DNA of 64,000 nucleotides from an uncultured Maribacter sp. (GCA_947493885.1 CANLTE010000003.1:124001-188000); one strand, 5' to 3'; shown: positions 33,440 to 43,632, counted from the stretch's first letter. Translations and numbers: made by a program. Notes: generated from the sequence alone by a model not told the origin.

Positions 33440-34504
33440 TTGGAACTTACTAGAATACATCCAGATTTTAAATTCAATGGAGTTCACTATAACTATAAAG
33501 AATTACATAAAGTAGCTCAAGATTTACTAAAAACTAATCAACCATTTGAAAATGAGATAGGGTTGTTTTTTAATAGCTGGATAAACAGTAATCCTATGAT
33601 TGAGGTTAGTACTTCTGGTTCCACTGGTACGCCTAAAAAGATTCTATTAAAAAAAGAATCAATGGTAAATTCGGCGTTGGCAACAGGAGATTTTTTAGGG
33701 CTTAAACCAAAAAATAAAGCACTTCATTGTTTGCCAACGAAGTTTATTGCAGGAAAGATGATGCTTGTTAGAGCAATGGTTCTTGGATTGGAAATTGATT
33801 GCGTAGCCCCAACATCAAATCCTTTGTTAGAAATTAATGAAGATTATGATTTTTGCGCTATGATACCGCTTCAGGTTGAAAATTCAGTGGATAAGCTAAA
33901 TTTGTTTAAAAAGCTTATAGTTGGAGGAGCAAAACCTTCTAATCAACTCATCAGTAAAATTCAAAATAGTACTGCAGATGTATATGAAACTTATGGAATG
34001 ACGGAAACCATAACGCATATTGCACTAAAAAAACTTAATAAGTCAAAGGAAGATTACTTTACGGCATTACCAAATATAATAGTTGCTAATGATCATAGAA
34101 ATTGTTTAGCGATATTTGCTCCAAGAATTTCGAAAAAATCGGTTGTTACGAATGATATTGTGGAAATTATTAATGATAAGCAGTTTAGATGGATAGGGAG
34201 GTATGATTCTGTTATTAACTCAGGGGGAGTAAAGCTAATTCCCGAGGAAATAGAACAAACACTTTCAACATTAATTCATAAACCTTTTTTTATAACTGGA
34301 ATTTCAGATGATGTTTTGGGTCAAAAGCTGGTTTTGGTGATAGAAAATAGTACTAAAATTCCAGATATGGAGGTTGCAGTTATGGAAAATAAATCGCTTT
34401 TAAAATTTCAAAAGCCAAAACAAATTTTTTACTTGCCCCAATTTGTATTAACCGAAAACGGAAAAATTAATAGAAGATTAACAATAGCTCTTTTAAACTT
34501 GTAA
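33440..34504 (+). CDS. menE: o-Succinylbenzoate-CoA ligase MenE, TTG start
   Basis: 354-residue acyl-adenylate enzyme, shorter than the roughly 450-residue E. coli MenE. ATP loop VSTSGSTGTPKK (56-67), ETYGMTETITHIALKK (adenine contact), and the C-terminal GGVKLIPEEIEQ and ENGKINRR with the catalytic Lys. It makes o-succinylbenzoyl-CoA for MenB. TTG 33440 lies one base after the stop of the protease gene (TAG-T-TTG), and no ATG precedes the conserved region. Its last 12 bases overlap the convergent carboxylase gene. Confidence 0.93.
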   Translation: MELTRIHPDFKFNGVHYNYKELHKVAQDLLKTNQPFENEIGLFFNSWINSNPMIEVSTSGSTGTPKKILLKKESMVNSALATGDFLGLKPKNKALHCLPTKFIAGKMMLVRAMVLGLEIDCVAPTSNPLLEINEDYDFCAMIPLQVENSVDKLNLFKKLIVGGAKPSNQLISKIQNSTADVYETYGMTETITHIALKKLNKSKEDYFTALPNIIVANDHRNCLAIFAPRISKKSVVTNDIVEIINDKQFRWIGRYDSVINSGGVKLIPEEIEQTLSTLIHKPFFITGISDDVLGQKLVLVIENSTKIPDMEVAVMENKSLLKFQKPKQIFYLPQFVLTENGKINRRLTIALLNL

Positions 34505-36121
34505 CACACCTAAATTAAAGGGCTTTTCTATTGGAGCGTGATTAGCCGCATCAATACCCAATGAAATCCATTTTCTTGTTTCTAGCGGATCAATTATAGC
34601 ATCTGTCCATAAACGAGAAGCAGCATAATAGGGTGATACCTGATTATCATAACGCTCCTTTATTTTTGAAAACATTTCCTTTTCTTTAGCTTCAGTTATA
34701 GTTTCACCTTTTTTCTTTAGGGAAGCTTTTTCTATTTGTAGAAGAACTTTTGCTGCAGAATTACCGCTCATAACAGCTAACTCTGCGCTTGGCCATGCAA
34801 CTATAAGTCTTGGGTCATATGCTTTTCCACACATCGCATAATTACCCGCTCCATAGCTGTTGCCAATAATAATGGTAAATTTTGGTACAACCGAATTACT
34901 TACTGCATTCACCATTTTCGCCCCATCCTTGATAATACCACCATGTTCACTTTTACTGCCAACCATAAATCCAGTAACATCTTGTAAAAATACTAGAGGA
35001 ATTTTCTTTTGGTTACAGTTGGCAATAAATCTTGTCGCCTTGTCCGCAGAATCAGAATAGATTACTCCACCAAATTGCATTTCTCCTTTCCCGTTTTTAA
35101 CCACCTTTCTATGATTAGCTACAATACCAACAGCCCAACCATCTATGCGAGCGTATCCCGTAATTAATGTTTTTCCATAATCTTCTTTATAGTGCTCAAA
35201 TTCTGAATTATCTACCAACCTTTTTATAATCTCCACCATATCATACTGTTCGGAACGTGAGGCTGGTAAAATCCCATAAATATCTTCGGGGTTATCCTTA
35301 GGTTTTATACTCTTTTTTCTATTGTAGCCAGTCGGAGTGTTGTCTCCAATTTTATCAATTATTCTTTTGATTTTGTTTAAAGCATCTTTGTCGTCCTTGG
35401 CTTTATAATCCGTGACACCACTAATTTCACAATGTGTACTTGCTCCGCCTAAGGTTTCATTGTCAATATCTTCTCCAATCGCAGCTTTTACGAGATAACT
35501 ACCCGCTAAAAAAATACTTCCAGTTTTATCCACAATCAATGCTTCATCACTCATTATTGGAAGATATGCACCACCTGCAACGCAACTACCCATTACGGCG
35601 GCAATTTGAGTAATTCCCATACTGCTCATAACCGCATTATTTCTAAATATTCTACCAAAATGCTCTTTGTCAGGAAATATTTCATCTTGTAGTGGCAAAT
35701 AAACACCAGCACTATCAACTAAATAAACAATAGGTAATCTATTTTCAATGGCTATTTCTTGGGCTCTTAAGTTTTTCTTTCCGGTAATAGGAAACCAAGC
35801 ACCAGCTTTTACTGTAGCGTCATTAGCAACAACAACACATTGTTTCCCCTGAATATATCCAATTTTAATAACAACACCTCCAGATGGGCAACCACCATGT
35901 TCTTCGTACATTCCGTCACCAACTAAAGCACCTATTTCAATACTTTCTTTGTTAGAATCTAAAAGAAAATCAACACGTTCTCTGGCAGTCATTTTACCTT
36001 GAGTATGCAATTTTTCAATACGTTTTTTACCTCCACCCAGTTTTACCTGAGCGATACGTTTTTTAAGTTGAGATAGTTGTAATTTATTAAAGTCTTCGTT
36101 TTTATTAAACTTTAAGTTCAT
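34493..36121 (-). CDS. Acyl-CoA carboxylase beta (carboxyltransferase) subunit
   Basis: 542 residues of the biotin-dependent carboxyltransferase family (methylcrotonyl- or propionyl-CoA carboxylase beta). Landmarks: GKMTARERVDFLLD at the start, VVVANDATVKAGAWFP, GSCVAGGAYLPIMSDEALIV (acyl-CoA oxyanion site), and in the second half FLQDVTGFMVGSKSEHGGIIKDGAKM and IIGNSYGAGNYAMCGKAYDPRL (biotin site). The KxxGxTITEAKE segment resembles methylcrotonyl-CoA carboxylase. The alpha/biotin subunit is not adjacent. The 3' end overlaps menE. Confidence 0.93.
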   Translation of the reverse strand: MNLKFNKNEDFNKLQLSQLKKRIAQVKLGGGKKRIEKLHTQGKMTARERVDFLLDSNKESIEIGALVGDGMYEEHGGCPSGGVVIKIGYIQGKQCVVVANDATVKAGAWFPITGKKNLRAQEIAIENRLPIVYLVDSAGVYLPLQDEIFPDKEHFGRIFRNNAVMSSMGITQIAAVMGSCVAGGAYLPIMSDEALIVDKTGSIFLAGSYLVKAAIGEDIDNETLGGASTHCEISGVTDYKAKDDKDALNKIKRIIDKIGDNTPTGYNRKKSIKPKDNPEDIYGILPASRSEQYDMVEIIKRLVDNSEFEHYKEDYGKTLITGYARIDGWAVGIVANHRKVVKNGKGEMQFGGVIYSDSADKATRFIANCNQKKIPLVFLQDVTGFMVGSKSEHGGIIKDGAKMVNAVSNSVVPKFTIIIGNSYGAGNYAMCGKAYDPRLIVAWPSAELAVMSGNSAAKVLLQIEKASLKKKGETITEAKEKEMFSKIKERYDNQVSPYYAASRLWTDAIIDPLETRKWISLGIDAANHAPIEKPFNLGVLQV

Positions 36122-36290
36122 ATAAAGGTGTTTCTATTTTTCTTTGATAAAGATAAGGAGTATACACTAAATTTAAATGTACAAATTATTAGTAGTAAAT
36201 GTTTTTATGAAGAATTAAAATTGATGATATCATAGAAATACTAGGAAAATTTACGATATTTGATTTTACGAAAAACCAAACTAAGATACT

Positions 36291-36473
36291 ATGGGAATGA
36301 ATAAAAATACCGTGCTTGCATTGGCTACTTTTATAATGATATTTGTAGGGTTGGCACTTATTGCACTCGGTGCTTTTAGATATGATGAAATTGCAGGATG
36401 GGGGTTTGCTTCTGTTGGAATTGGCTTTTTTGCAATTGCTTGGGTGTTTAACGCACTTAAGGGGCGCGTATAA
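36291..36473 (+). CDS. Small two-helix membrane protein (CAL67264 family)
   Basis: 60 residues: NTVLALATFIMIFVGLALIA forms the first helix, GFASVGIGFFAIAWVF the second, with a loop FRYDEIAGWG. I recognise the pattern of the CAL67264 family of short flavobacterial membrane proteins; their role is unknown. Starts at ATG 36291 or 36297 (MGMNK or MNK). It precedes ettA by 45 bases, an arrangement common in this family of bacteria. Confidence 0.8.
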   Translation: MGMNKNTVLALATFIMIFVGLALIALGAFRYDEIAGWGFASVGIGFFAIAWVFNALKGRV

Positions 36474-36518
36474 ATACTTAAATCTTCATCTAAATTAATT
36501 AAGAAATAAAAAATATCA

Positions 36519-38210
36519 ATGTCTGACGATAAGAAAGTTATTTTCTCCATGTCTGGAGTTACTAAGACGTATAAAAATGCCAACACACCAGTACTTAAAA
36601 ATATTTATTTAAGTTTTTTCTATGGAGCAAAAATTGGAATTTTAGGTTTAAATGGCTCAGGTAAGTCTACACTTTTAAAAATAATAGCGGGTGTAGATAA
36701 AAATTTTCAAGGCGATGTAGTTTTTTCTCCAGGTTACAAGGTTGGATATCTGGAACAAGAGCCACAGCTTGATGAAAACAAAACCGTTTTAGAAATTGTA
36801 AAAGAAGGTGTTGCGGAAACTGTTGCTATTCTTGACGAGTACAATAAAATTAATGATATGTTTGGGCTTCCTGAAGTCTATGAGGATGCAGATAAAATGC
36901 AAAAACTTATGGATAAACAAGCTGAACTGCAAGATAAAATTGATGCATCAAATGCTTGGGAATTGGATACAAAACTCGAAATTGCAATGGATGCATTGAG
37001 AACTCCAGATTCCGATAAAAAGATAGGAGTGCTGTCTGGAGGAGAAAGAAGAAGAGTGGCGCTATGTAGATTATTACTGCAAGAACCAGAGATACTTTTA
37101 TTGGATGAACCAACAAACCATTTAGATGCAGAATCTGTTCATTGGTTAGAGCATCATTTAGCACAATATAAGGGAACTGTAATAGCAGTTACTCATGATA
37201 GATACTTTCTTGATAATGTTGCAGGTTGGATTTTAGAATTAGATAGAGGAGAGGGTATACCTTGGAAAGGAAATTACAGTAGCTGGTTAGATCAAAAGTC
37301 TAAGCGATTAGCTCAAGAGAGTAAGCAAGTTTCAAAACGTCAAAAAACATTAGAACGGGAGTTGGATTGGGTTAGACAAGGAGCAAAAGGTAGACAAACT
37401 AAGCAAAAAGCTCGTTTAAAAAATTATGACAAGTTAATGAGTCAAGACCAAAAACAACTTGATGAAAAACTTGAAATTTATATTCCGAATGGACCACGTC
37501 TTGGAACCAATGTTATTGAAGCGACAGGAGTTAGTAAGGCGTATGATGATAAAATTTTATATGAAGATTTAAAGTTTAATCTTCCGCAAGCCGGTATTGT
37601 GGGGATTATTGGGCCGAATGGAGCTGGTAAAACCACTATTTTTAGAATGATTATGGGAGAAGAAACTCCCGACAATGGAGAATTCGTAGTTGGTGAAACA
37701 GCTAAAATTGCTTACGTAGACCAAAGTCATTCAAATATTGATCCAGAAAAAACCATTTGGCAGAACTTTAGCGACGAGCAGGAATTAATAACGATGGGAG
37801 GACGCCAGGTAAATTCAAGAGCTTATTTGAGTAGATTTAATTTTTCGGGAAGTGAGCAAAATAAAAAAGTAAATATGCTCTCCGGTGGTGAGCGTAACCG
37901 TTTACATTTGGCAATGACCTTAAAGGAGGAAGGTAATGTATTGTTGTTGGATGAGCCCACAAACGATTTAGATGTAAATACACTTAGAGCTTTGGAAGAA
38001 GGATTAGAAAATTTTGCTGGATGCGCTGTAGTAATATCTCACGACAGATGGTTTTTAGACAGAATATGTACACATATTTTGGCGTTTGAAGGAGATTCAC
38101 AGGTTTATTTTTTCGAAGGTTCTTTTTCCGATTATGAAGAAAATAAGAAAAAACGACTTGGAGGAGATCTTATGCCAAAGCGTATAAAATATAAAAAGCT
38201 TATTCGTTAA
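36519..38210 (+). CDS. ettA: Energy-dependent translational throttle protein EttA
   Basis: 563-residue soluble ABC-F protein with two ATPase cassettes: Walker A GLNGSGKST (about 43-51) and GPNGAGKTT (about 366), signatures LSGGERRR and LSGGERNR, Walker B ILLLDEPTNHLD and VLLLDEPTNDLD. The linker between them (SKRLAQESKQVSKRQKTLER) is the arm that reaches the ribosomal E-site region. EttA senses the ATP/ADP ratio and gates the first peptide bond. Ended by a terminator 24 bases after the stop. Confidence 0.96.
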   Translation: MSDDKKVIFSMSGVTKTYKNANTPVLKNIYLSFFYGAKIGILGLNGSGKSTLLKIIAGVDKNFQGDVVFSPGYKVGYLEQEPQLDENKTVLEIVKEGVAETVAILDEYNKINDMFGLPEVYEDADKMQKLMDKQAELQDKIDASNAWELDTKLEIAMDALRTPDSDKKIGVLSGGERRRVALCRLLLQEPEILLLDEPTNHLDAESVHWLEHHLAQYKGTVIAVTHDRYFLDNVAGWILELDRGEGIPWKGNYSSWLDQKSKRLAQESKQVSKRQKTLERELDWVRQGAKGRQTKQKARLKNYDKLMSQDQKQLDEKLEIYIPNGPRLGTNVIEATGVSKAYDDKILYEDLKFNLPQAGIVGIIGPNGAGKTTIFRMIMGEETPDNGEFVVGETAKIAYVDQSHSNIDPEKTIWQNFSDEQELITMGGRQVNSRAYLSRFNFSGSEQNKKVNMLSGGERNRLHLAMTLKEEGNVLLLDEPTNDLDVNTLRALEEGLENFAGCAVVISHDRWFLDRICTHILAFEGDSQVYFFEGSFSDYEENKKKRLGGDLMPKRIKYKKLIR

Positions 38211-38234
38211 TATAAGTTGCGATGCTAATTTTAC

Positions 38235-38263
38235 AAAGAGAGTTATTATTGCTCTCTTTTTTT
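38235..38263 (+). terminator. Terminator of ettA
   Basis: AAAGAGAG and CTCTCTTT pair around a 9-base loop and run into T7. Confidence 0.85.
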
Positions 38264-38409
38264 GTTTTTTAAATATTTGATTTTGAGTTATTTAAAATGA
38301 TGTAAAAAACTTTTTTAACATAAAAAAATCTAAAATAAATAATATTGCGTATATAATTTCGATACAAACATTTTATTTGAAAGTTATTCTATAACTAATT
38401 TTAATTATT

Positions 38410-39297
38410 ATGACTGAAACAAAAAATAACAACGGATTAAAGGTATTGGCAGGTTTGTTAGGTGTGATTCTTTTGGGGACCATTATCTATACAGTTAGTC
38501 TTTTTCAAGACAAAAAGAAAACTGAAGCTGTTCTTACAAAAGAAAAAGAAGTGGTAATTGGAGATTTAAACAGTTTAAAGTCGGAATACGACAAAGCTAT
38601 TTTAGAAAGCAATGCTACCAATGAAGAATTAGTTACCGCAAGGGATAATATTGCAAGGTATATTGACTCTGTAAAAACAATGAAAGCTGATATCTCTTCT
38701 TTATATAGATATAGAAGACAAGTTGGTGTTTTAAAGGCAGAAAGAGAGCAGTTATTAAAACAAGTAGATTCTCTTACACGTTCTAATACGCTTATTGCAA
38801 TGCAAAGAGATAGTACTTATGTAGAATTAGAAAAACAAACCGTTTTTAACGATTCGTTGGTTGTTCAAAATACACAATTGGCAGATGTAGTTGAAAAAGG
38901 ATCTGCTTTAAATTTATCTAAATTTACTGTAGATGCCGTTAAAGAGCGTAATAGTGGTAAGTTGGTTTCTACTTCTAGAGCAGGAAGAACGGATAAATTT
39001 AAAATATGTTTTACTATAGCTGATAATGTTATAGCACAAGCAGGTGATAGAGAGTTTTTTATTGAGGTACTTGATCCTCAAGGAAATGTTTTAGGAGAAA
39101 GTTTTTCTAAGACTAGCGACTCTGGAGCTTCTGTAACATATAGTAAGGGAACAGATTTCTATTATGAGAACAAGTCTTTAGACGTTTGTGATTACATTAA
39201 TAAGCCATCAGGAGATTTCCAAAAAGGAAATTATATGGTTAATGTTTATGATGATAAATTAAAATTATTAGGAACTTCAAAGTTCACATTGAAATAG
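38410..39297 (+). CDS. Coiled-coil membrane-anchored protein of unknown function
   Basis: 295 residues. One N-terminal span (about 9-30, VLAGLLGVILLGTIIYTVSLF), a coiled coil from about 33 to 165 with regular heptads (KSEYDKAILESNATNEELVTARD), then a beta-rich domain of about 120 residues: GKLVSTSRAGRTDKFKICFT, IEVLDPQGNVLGES, CDYINKPSGDFQKGNYMVNVY. Such proteins are widespread in flavobacteria and sometimes mislabelled as partitioning proteins. It should face the periplasm. It is a single-gene unit between terminators. No function is evident. Confidence 0.75.
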   Translation: MTETKNNNGLKVLAGLLGVILLGTIIYTVSLFQDKKKTEAVLTKEKEVVIGDLNSLKSEYDKAILESNATNEELVTARDNIARYIDSVKTMKADISSLYRYRRQVGVLKAEREQLLKQVDSLTRSNTLIAMQRDSTYVELEKQTVFNDSLVVQNTQLADVVEKGSALNLSKFTVDAVKERNSGKLVSTSRAGRTDKFKICFTIADNVIAQAGDREFFIEVLDPQGNVLGESFSKTSDSGASVTYSKGTDFYYENKSLDVCDYINKPSGDFQKGNYMVNVYDDKLKLLGTSKFTLK

Positions 39298-39314
39298 TCA
39301 CACTATCCATTAAT

Positions 39315-39350
39315 AAAAAAAGGGTCAATCGAAAGATTGACCTTTTTTTT
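39315..39350. terminator. Bidirectional terminator with GAAA tetraloop
   Basis: AAAGGGTCAATC-GAAA-GATTGACCTTT with A/T runs on both sides; serves the coiled-coil gene (+) and fumC (-). Confidence 0.9.
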
Positions 39351-39371
39351 GTTTACAAAGTAAATTTAAAG

Positions 39372-40769
39372 CTATTTTAAACTTCCGACCATATCTTCAG
39401 GTTTTACCCATGCATCATAATCTTCGGCAGTTACATAACCTAAATTTATGGCTTCTTCTTTTAAGGTAGTACCATTTTTATGTGCTGTATTTGCTATTTC
39501 CGCAGCTTTGTAATAACCAATTTTAGTATTTAAAGCGGTTACTAGCATTAAAGAATTGTTTAATAACTCTTTAATCACCCCATGATTTGGTTCAATACCA
39601 GATGCGCAATTAACTTCAAAGCTAACACTGGCATCACCAAGTAATTCGGCAGACTGTAAAATATTAGCAGCCATTAGCGGCTTAAATACATTTAATTCAT
39701 AATGTCCTTGTGTTCCTCCAACACTAATAGCTACATCATTACCCATTACCTGAGCGCAAACCATAGTTAAAGCTTCACATTGTGTTGGATTAACTTTTCC
39801 TGGCATAATAGAACTACCAGGCTCATTTGCAGGGATAATTATTTCACCAATACCTGAACGTGGTCCTGAGGCCATCATTCTAATATCATTGGCAATTTTA
39901 TTTAACGAAACCGCTAGTTGTTTTAGCGCACCATGACTTTCAACAATTGCATCATGAGCTGCCAAAGCTTCAAATTTGTTTTCAGCGGTAATAAAGGGTA
40001 ATCCAGAAAACTCGGCAATATATTTTGCTACAAGTACATCGTACCCTTTAGGTGTATTAAGTCCTGTACCAACTGCCGTACCCCCTAAAGCCAGTTCAGC
40101 CAGATGTGGCAAAGTGTTTTTAAGCGCTTTTATCCCATGGTCTAGTTGAGAAACATAACCAGAGAATTCTTGTCCTAAGGTTAGTGGGGTGGCGTCCATT
40201 AAATGTGTCCGACCAATTTTTACTACATTTTCAAATTCCTTAACTTTTTTTGCAAAGGTGTCTTTTAATTGCATTATACCTGGAATAGTAACTTCTACTA
40301 TTTTTTTATAAGCAGCAATGTGCATACCTGTTGGAAAAGTATCATTTGATGACTGTGATTTGTTAACATCATCATTTGGTTGGATTGTTTTTTCACCTTC
40401 TCCAATTTTCTTTCCTGCTATTTCATGTGCTCTGTTTGCTATTACTTCATTAAGGTTCATATTACTTTGTGTTCCAGAACCTGTTTGCCAGATTACTAAA
40501 GGGAATTGGTCATCTAATTTCCCAGCTAAAATTTCATCACAAACGGCAGCAATTAAATTACGTTTTTCCTCTGCTAACACACCAAGTTCGCAATTTGCAT
40601 ATGCTGCAGATTTTTTTAAGTATGCAAAACCATAAACAATATCTAAGGGCATGGAAGCAGAAGGTCCAATTTTAAAATTATTTCGAGAACGTTCTGTTTG
40701 GGCCCCCCAATATTTGTCACTTGGGACTTTTACTTCCCCCATAGTATCCTTTTCTATTCTAAAGCTCAT
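39372..40769 (-). CDS. fumC: Class II fumarate hydratase
   Basis: 465-residue fumarase C, iron-independent, converting fumarate to malate in the citric acid cycle. Signature [16 protein letters not shown] is present, along with the substrate-site segments [35 protein letters not shown] and [18 protein letters not shown]. Full length and intact. The only fumarase in the window; it shares a terminator with the neighbour at 38410. Confidence 0.98.
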   Translation of the reverse strand: MSFRIEKDTMGEVKVPSDKYWGAQTERSRNNFKIGPSASMPLDIVYGFAYLKKSAAYANCELGVLAEEKRNLIAAVCDEILAGKLDDQFPLVIWQTGSGTQSNMNLNEVIANRAHEIAGKKIGEGEKTIQPNDDVNKSQSSNDTFPTGMHIAAYKKIVEVTIPGIMQLKDTFAKKVKEFENVVKIGRTHLMDATPLTLGQEFSGYVSQLDHGIKALKNTLPHLAELALGGTAVGTGLNTPKGYDVLVAKYIAEFSGLPFITAENKFEALAAHDAIVESHGALKQLAVSLNKIANDIRMMASGPRSGIGEIIIPANEPGSSIMPGKVNPTQCEALTMVCAQVMGNDVAISVGGTQGHYELNVFKPLMAANILQSAELLGDASVSFEVNCASGIEPNHGVIKELLNNSLMLVTALNTKIGYYKAAEIANTAHKNGTTLKEEAINLGYVTAEDYDAWVKPEDMVGSLK

Positions 40770-40838
40770 TTTATAAAGATTTTGTTTGAAACAAAGGTAA
40801 TTCTTTACCTAATTATTTTTGTTTTTTTCGCGCTGAGA

Positions 40839-40871
40839 TTTGTCAGTTTATGGTATTTACAACTATATTTG
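40839..40871 (+). promoter_or_regulatory. Promoter TTTG-N21-TATATTTG
   Basis: Both boxes match the Bacteroidetes consensus exactly (TTTG at 40839-40842, TATATTTG at 40864-40871) with a 21-base spacer. It sits 20 bases before the ATG of the 57-residue membrane protein. Confidence 0.65.
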
Positions 40872-40891
40872 TTGCGTAAAAAATATTTTAG

Positions 40892-41065
40892 ATGTTTGAT
40901 TTTGACCAATACTTAGGATTTTTAGCGTTTTTAACCATATTAACTATTGGTTTTTGGTTAATGATTTTCTTATTGATGTTCGTAGTACCTTACTGGTTAG
41001 GGGGTAATATTATGGAACTTTTGAAAGAAAAAAGAGAAGCTAAAAAAGCTAAACGAAACGAATAA
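40892..41065 (+). CDS. 57-residue membrane protein with basic tail
   Basis: ORF of 57 codons: MFDFDQYLGFLAFLTILTIG..., a long hydrophobic part (about 8-36) and a strongly basic end (LLKEKREAKKAKRNE). It has its own consensus promoter and is ended by a perfect terminator palindrome, so it is a complete transcription unit. The topology (one membrane helix or helical hairpin, cytoplasmic basic tail) suggests a small membrane regulator, but no function is known. It is too short for standard ORF cut-offs. Confidence 0.75.
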   Translation: MFDFDQYLGFLAFLTILTIGFWLMIFLLMFVVPYWLGGNIMELLKEKREAKKAKRNE

Positions 41066-41096
41066 AAAAAGGAGCTAATTAATTAGCTCCTTTTTT
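41065..41096. terminator. Perfect 32-bp palindromic terminator
   Basis: AAAAAAGGAGCTAATT and AATTAGCTCCTTTTTT are exact reverse complements; ends the 57-residue gene (+) and the receptor gene (-). Confidence 0.92.
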
Positions 41097-41118
41097 ATAA
41101 TATTTCTAAGGAGCGTGT

Positions 41119-43632
41119 TTATCCTTCAAATTCAAAATCGTCTCCACTATTATTTCTCATGCCATTTCCACCTTTTTGTTTTTGTGGTTCGTTAAACCTG
41201 TATTGGAAAGTTAAAGTTATTTGTCTTTGCCTCCGCTGAAATTCACTTTCTGTTGTAGCAAAAATAGTAGTGGTAGTTGATTGTCTTTTTCTTGTATTAA
41301 ATAAATCACTTATATTAAGTGATAATGACGCCTTATCCTTTAAAATGTCCTTACTAAATGCGAGATTAGTACTTAACATTCCTTTGGTGTTTGTCTGAGC
41401 ATTTTTTCGTGGTCCTCTGTAAAAAATATTAGATTGCAAGGCTATTTTATATGGTAATGGAACTTTTGCACTTAATCTTGTAAACCACGTAAGGTTTTTT
41501 GCATCAAAATTTTGATTCACAGTTTCTCCAATACTATTTACATAATTATAGTCTCCCTTTTGAATGTTATTGAATAAATTTAAATTCCAGGTTAACCGCC
41601 ATTTTCTTTTTGGAACAAACGTACTTGTAAAATCTATTCCATATCGTGTAGCTGTGGCTAAGTTAATTGGTTGACGAACTTGAACAGGTACTAAAATATT
41701 TTCAAGAGAATTATTAGGGTCCTCTAATTCAACAAACTCCCCTGTTTCTTTACTGATAAATTGAAATACTCCAGTTGAATAATTATAGTAAATAGATGAA
41801 GTAAGTGTTACTTTATCCCAACGTTTCATATAGCCTAAGTCATAAGCATCAGTGTAAGTTGGGTCTAAATCTGGATTTCCTTGAAAGAAATTGGTGTTAC
41901 TTGATCTTGAAGGAAACGGATTTATCATTCGAGAGCGAGGTCTTCGCAATCTTCTACTATAGCTTACAGTTATTTGTTCTGTTTCTGAAAATTCGTACCC
42001 AAGAAAAAGTGAGGGAAACCAATTATCGTATGTTTTACTTGTGAAGTCATTTGTGTCCAACAATTCCACATCAATATCTGATGCTTCATAACGTAGCCCT
42101 CCTAGTATATTAAACTTGTTAAACTTGCTGCCTAACTGAAGATAAGCAGCGTTAACATATTCTTTATAATTAAGATTATTACTAATACTTTGGTCTATGA
42201 TAAAGTCTGAATTTTCGATAACACCAAAATCATAATCTGTATTAAATTTATTAAACGTTCCGCGATATCCCAGTTCCAATTGTGATACATTATCCTTTCC
42301 AAATGGAAGTTTATAGTCCATTTGAACCAATTCTTTGACAACTGATTCGTTATTAATTATTTGCTCAGGAGCCAAACTTTCATTTGTTGTTAATATTGTT
42401 TCATTTATTAAGTTTTCTTCAATTTCATCTCCAGAAGAATATTGATAATCAAGGGTTAATTCATGACCTTCATTATTAAACTTCTTTTGATAGTTTACAG
42501 CATATTGGATATTTTCGTCATTTTCATTTTCATTAGTATATCTGTTTCGTATTAAAGATAATATTCGTTCACTATCATAATTCATGAAATCTACATCTAC
42601 ATTGGTTCCTCCAATAGATTGCCTATATACCATTGAATTCGTAATACTGCTTGTTTTATTTATAAAATATTCAAAACCTATATTAGTGTTATAATTTTTG
42701 TTTTTTCTATAATAGTTTCTGAATTCATCCTGAAACCCAATGGTTAATCCAGTATTTCTGTCAAAGTTTTCTTGTAAAAATTCAGCATTTCCAGGAGCAT
42801 TTCTATATCGGTACGAAGTGTTTGTAAAAATATTAAACTTATCTCTACGTAAATTAAGGTTTACCGAACCTCCGATATTATCAGGATTTCCGGCATAAAC
42901 ACTAAGAGATCCATTTATGCCAGTAGTTTTACTTTGTTTAAGAATAATATTTAGTATTCCTGAGGTTCCTTCAGCATCATATCTAGCCGAAGGATTGGTA
43001 ATTACTTCAATTTTTTCAATGGTATCCGCGGGTAATTGTTGTAAAGCTTGGGAATTTAATCCTGATAGAGCAGAGGGCTTACCATTAATTAAAATTCGAA
43101 CACTTTCATTACCTCTTAAACTAATTACACCTTCTTCATCTACTGTAACCGATGGTACGTTGTCTAAAACGTCTGTAACGGAGCCACCTTTCACAGTTAA
43201 GTCTTGACCAACATTATACACCTTTTTATCCAGGCGTAATTCAACCGTAGTGCGCTCAGCTGTAATTTCTACTTCATTTAACTGTGCAACATCAACTCCT
43301 AGTTTAATTACACCTAAATCTTTAGAACCCGTAAAAATTTGATTTTTTAACTCGTGAGTTTTGAACGATATGTATTCTACTCGAACATTATATTTACCAG
43401 GAAAAACCTCTACCTCAAACTTTCCTTGTGCGTTGGATATACCTCCTGTAATTTTATTTGGATTACGAAGACTTTGAACCACTAAAGTAGCGTACTCTAA
43501 AGGTTTGTTGGTGCTTTTATCTAAAACTGTTGCTGTAATTTTTACTAGCTGCGGTTTTTGACCTTTTGGACGTTGCCCATTTATTGAAATTGATATTAAC
43601 AATAATACTATCGGCAACAGTCGTTTTTTCAT
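41119..43632 (-). CDS. Outer membrane beta-barrel receptor (TonB-dependent-like)
   Basis: 837 residues. Signal peptide (ends INGQ), a carboxypeptidase-regulatory-like domain (about 30-120: ITATVLDKSTNKPLEYATLVV, GKFEVEVFPGKYNVRVEYISF), a plug domain (GGSVTDVLDNVPSVTVDEEGVI..., GLNSQALQQLPADTIEKIEV, YDAEGTSGILNIILK) and a 22-strand-type barrel of the OMP_b-brl_3 family. No SusD partner is adjacent, so glycan import is not implied; metal, peptide or small-molecule uptake are possible. Co-transcribed with the Gly/Tyr-rich gene 2 bases upstream. Confidence 0.9.
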   Translation of the reverse strand: MKKRLLPIVLLLISISINGQRPKGQKPQLVKITATVLDKSTNKPLEYATLVVQSLRNPNKITGGISNAQGKFEVEVFPGKYNVRVEYISFKTHELKNQIFTGSKDLGVIKLGVDVAQLNEVEITAERTTVELRLDKKVYNVGQDLTVKGGSVTDVLDNVPSVTVDEEGVISLRGNESVRILINGKPSALSGLNSQALQQLPADTIEKIEVITNPSARYDAEGTSGILNIILKQSKTTGINGSLSVYAGNPDNIGGSVNLNLRRDKFNIFTNTSYRYRNAPGNAEFLQENFDRNTGLTIGFQDEFRNYYRKNKNYNTNIGFEYFINKTSSITNSMVYRQSIGGTNVDVDFMNYDSERILSLIRNRYTNENENDENIQYAVNYQKKFNNEGHELTLDYQYSSGDEIEENLINETILTTNESLAPEQIINNESVVKELVQMDYKLPFGKDNVSQLELGYRGTFNKFNTDYDFGVIENSDFIIDQSISNNLNYKEYVNAAYLQLGSKFNKFNILGGLRYEASDIDVELLDTNDFTSKTYDNWFPSLFLGYEFSETEQITVSYSRRLRRPRSRMINPFPSRSSNTNFFQGNPDLDPTYTDAYDLGYMKRWDKVTLTSSIYYNYSTGVFQFISKETGEFVELEDPNNSLENILVPVQVRQPINLATATRYGIDFTSTFVPKRKWRLTWNLNLFNNIQKGDYNYVNSIGETVNQNFDAKNLTWFTRLSAKVPLPYKIALQSNIFYRGPRKNAQTNTKGMLSTNLAFSKDILKDKASLSLNISDLFNTRKRQSTTTTIFATTESEFQRRQRQITLTFQYRFNEPQKQKGGNGMRNNSGDDFEFEG

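Noticed and set aside
41805-42044. Plus-strand ORFs opposite the receptor gene and similar shadows opposite other genes
   Set aside because: They follow the codon structure of the real gene on the other strand and have no signals of their own.
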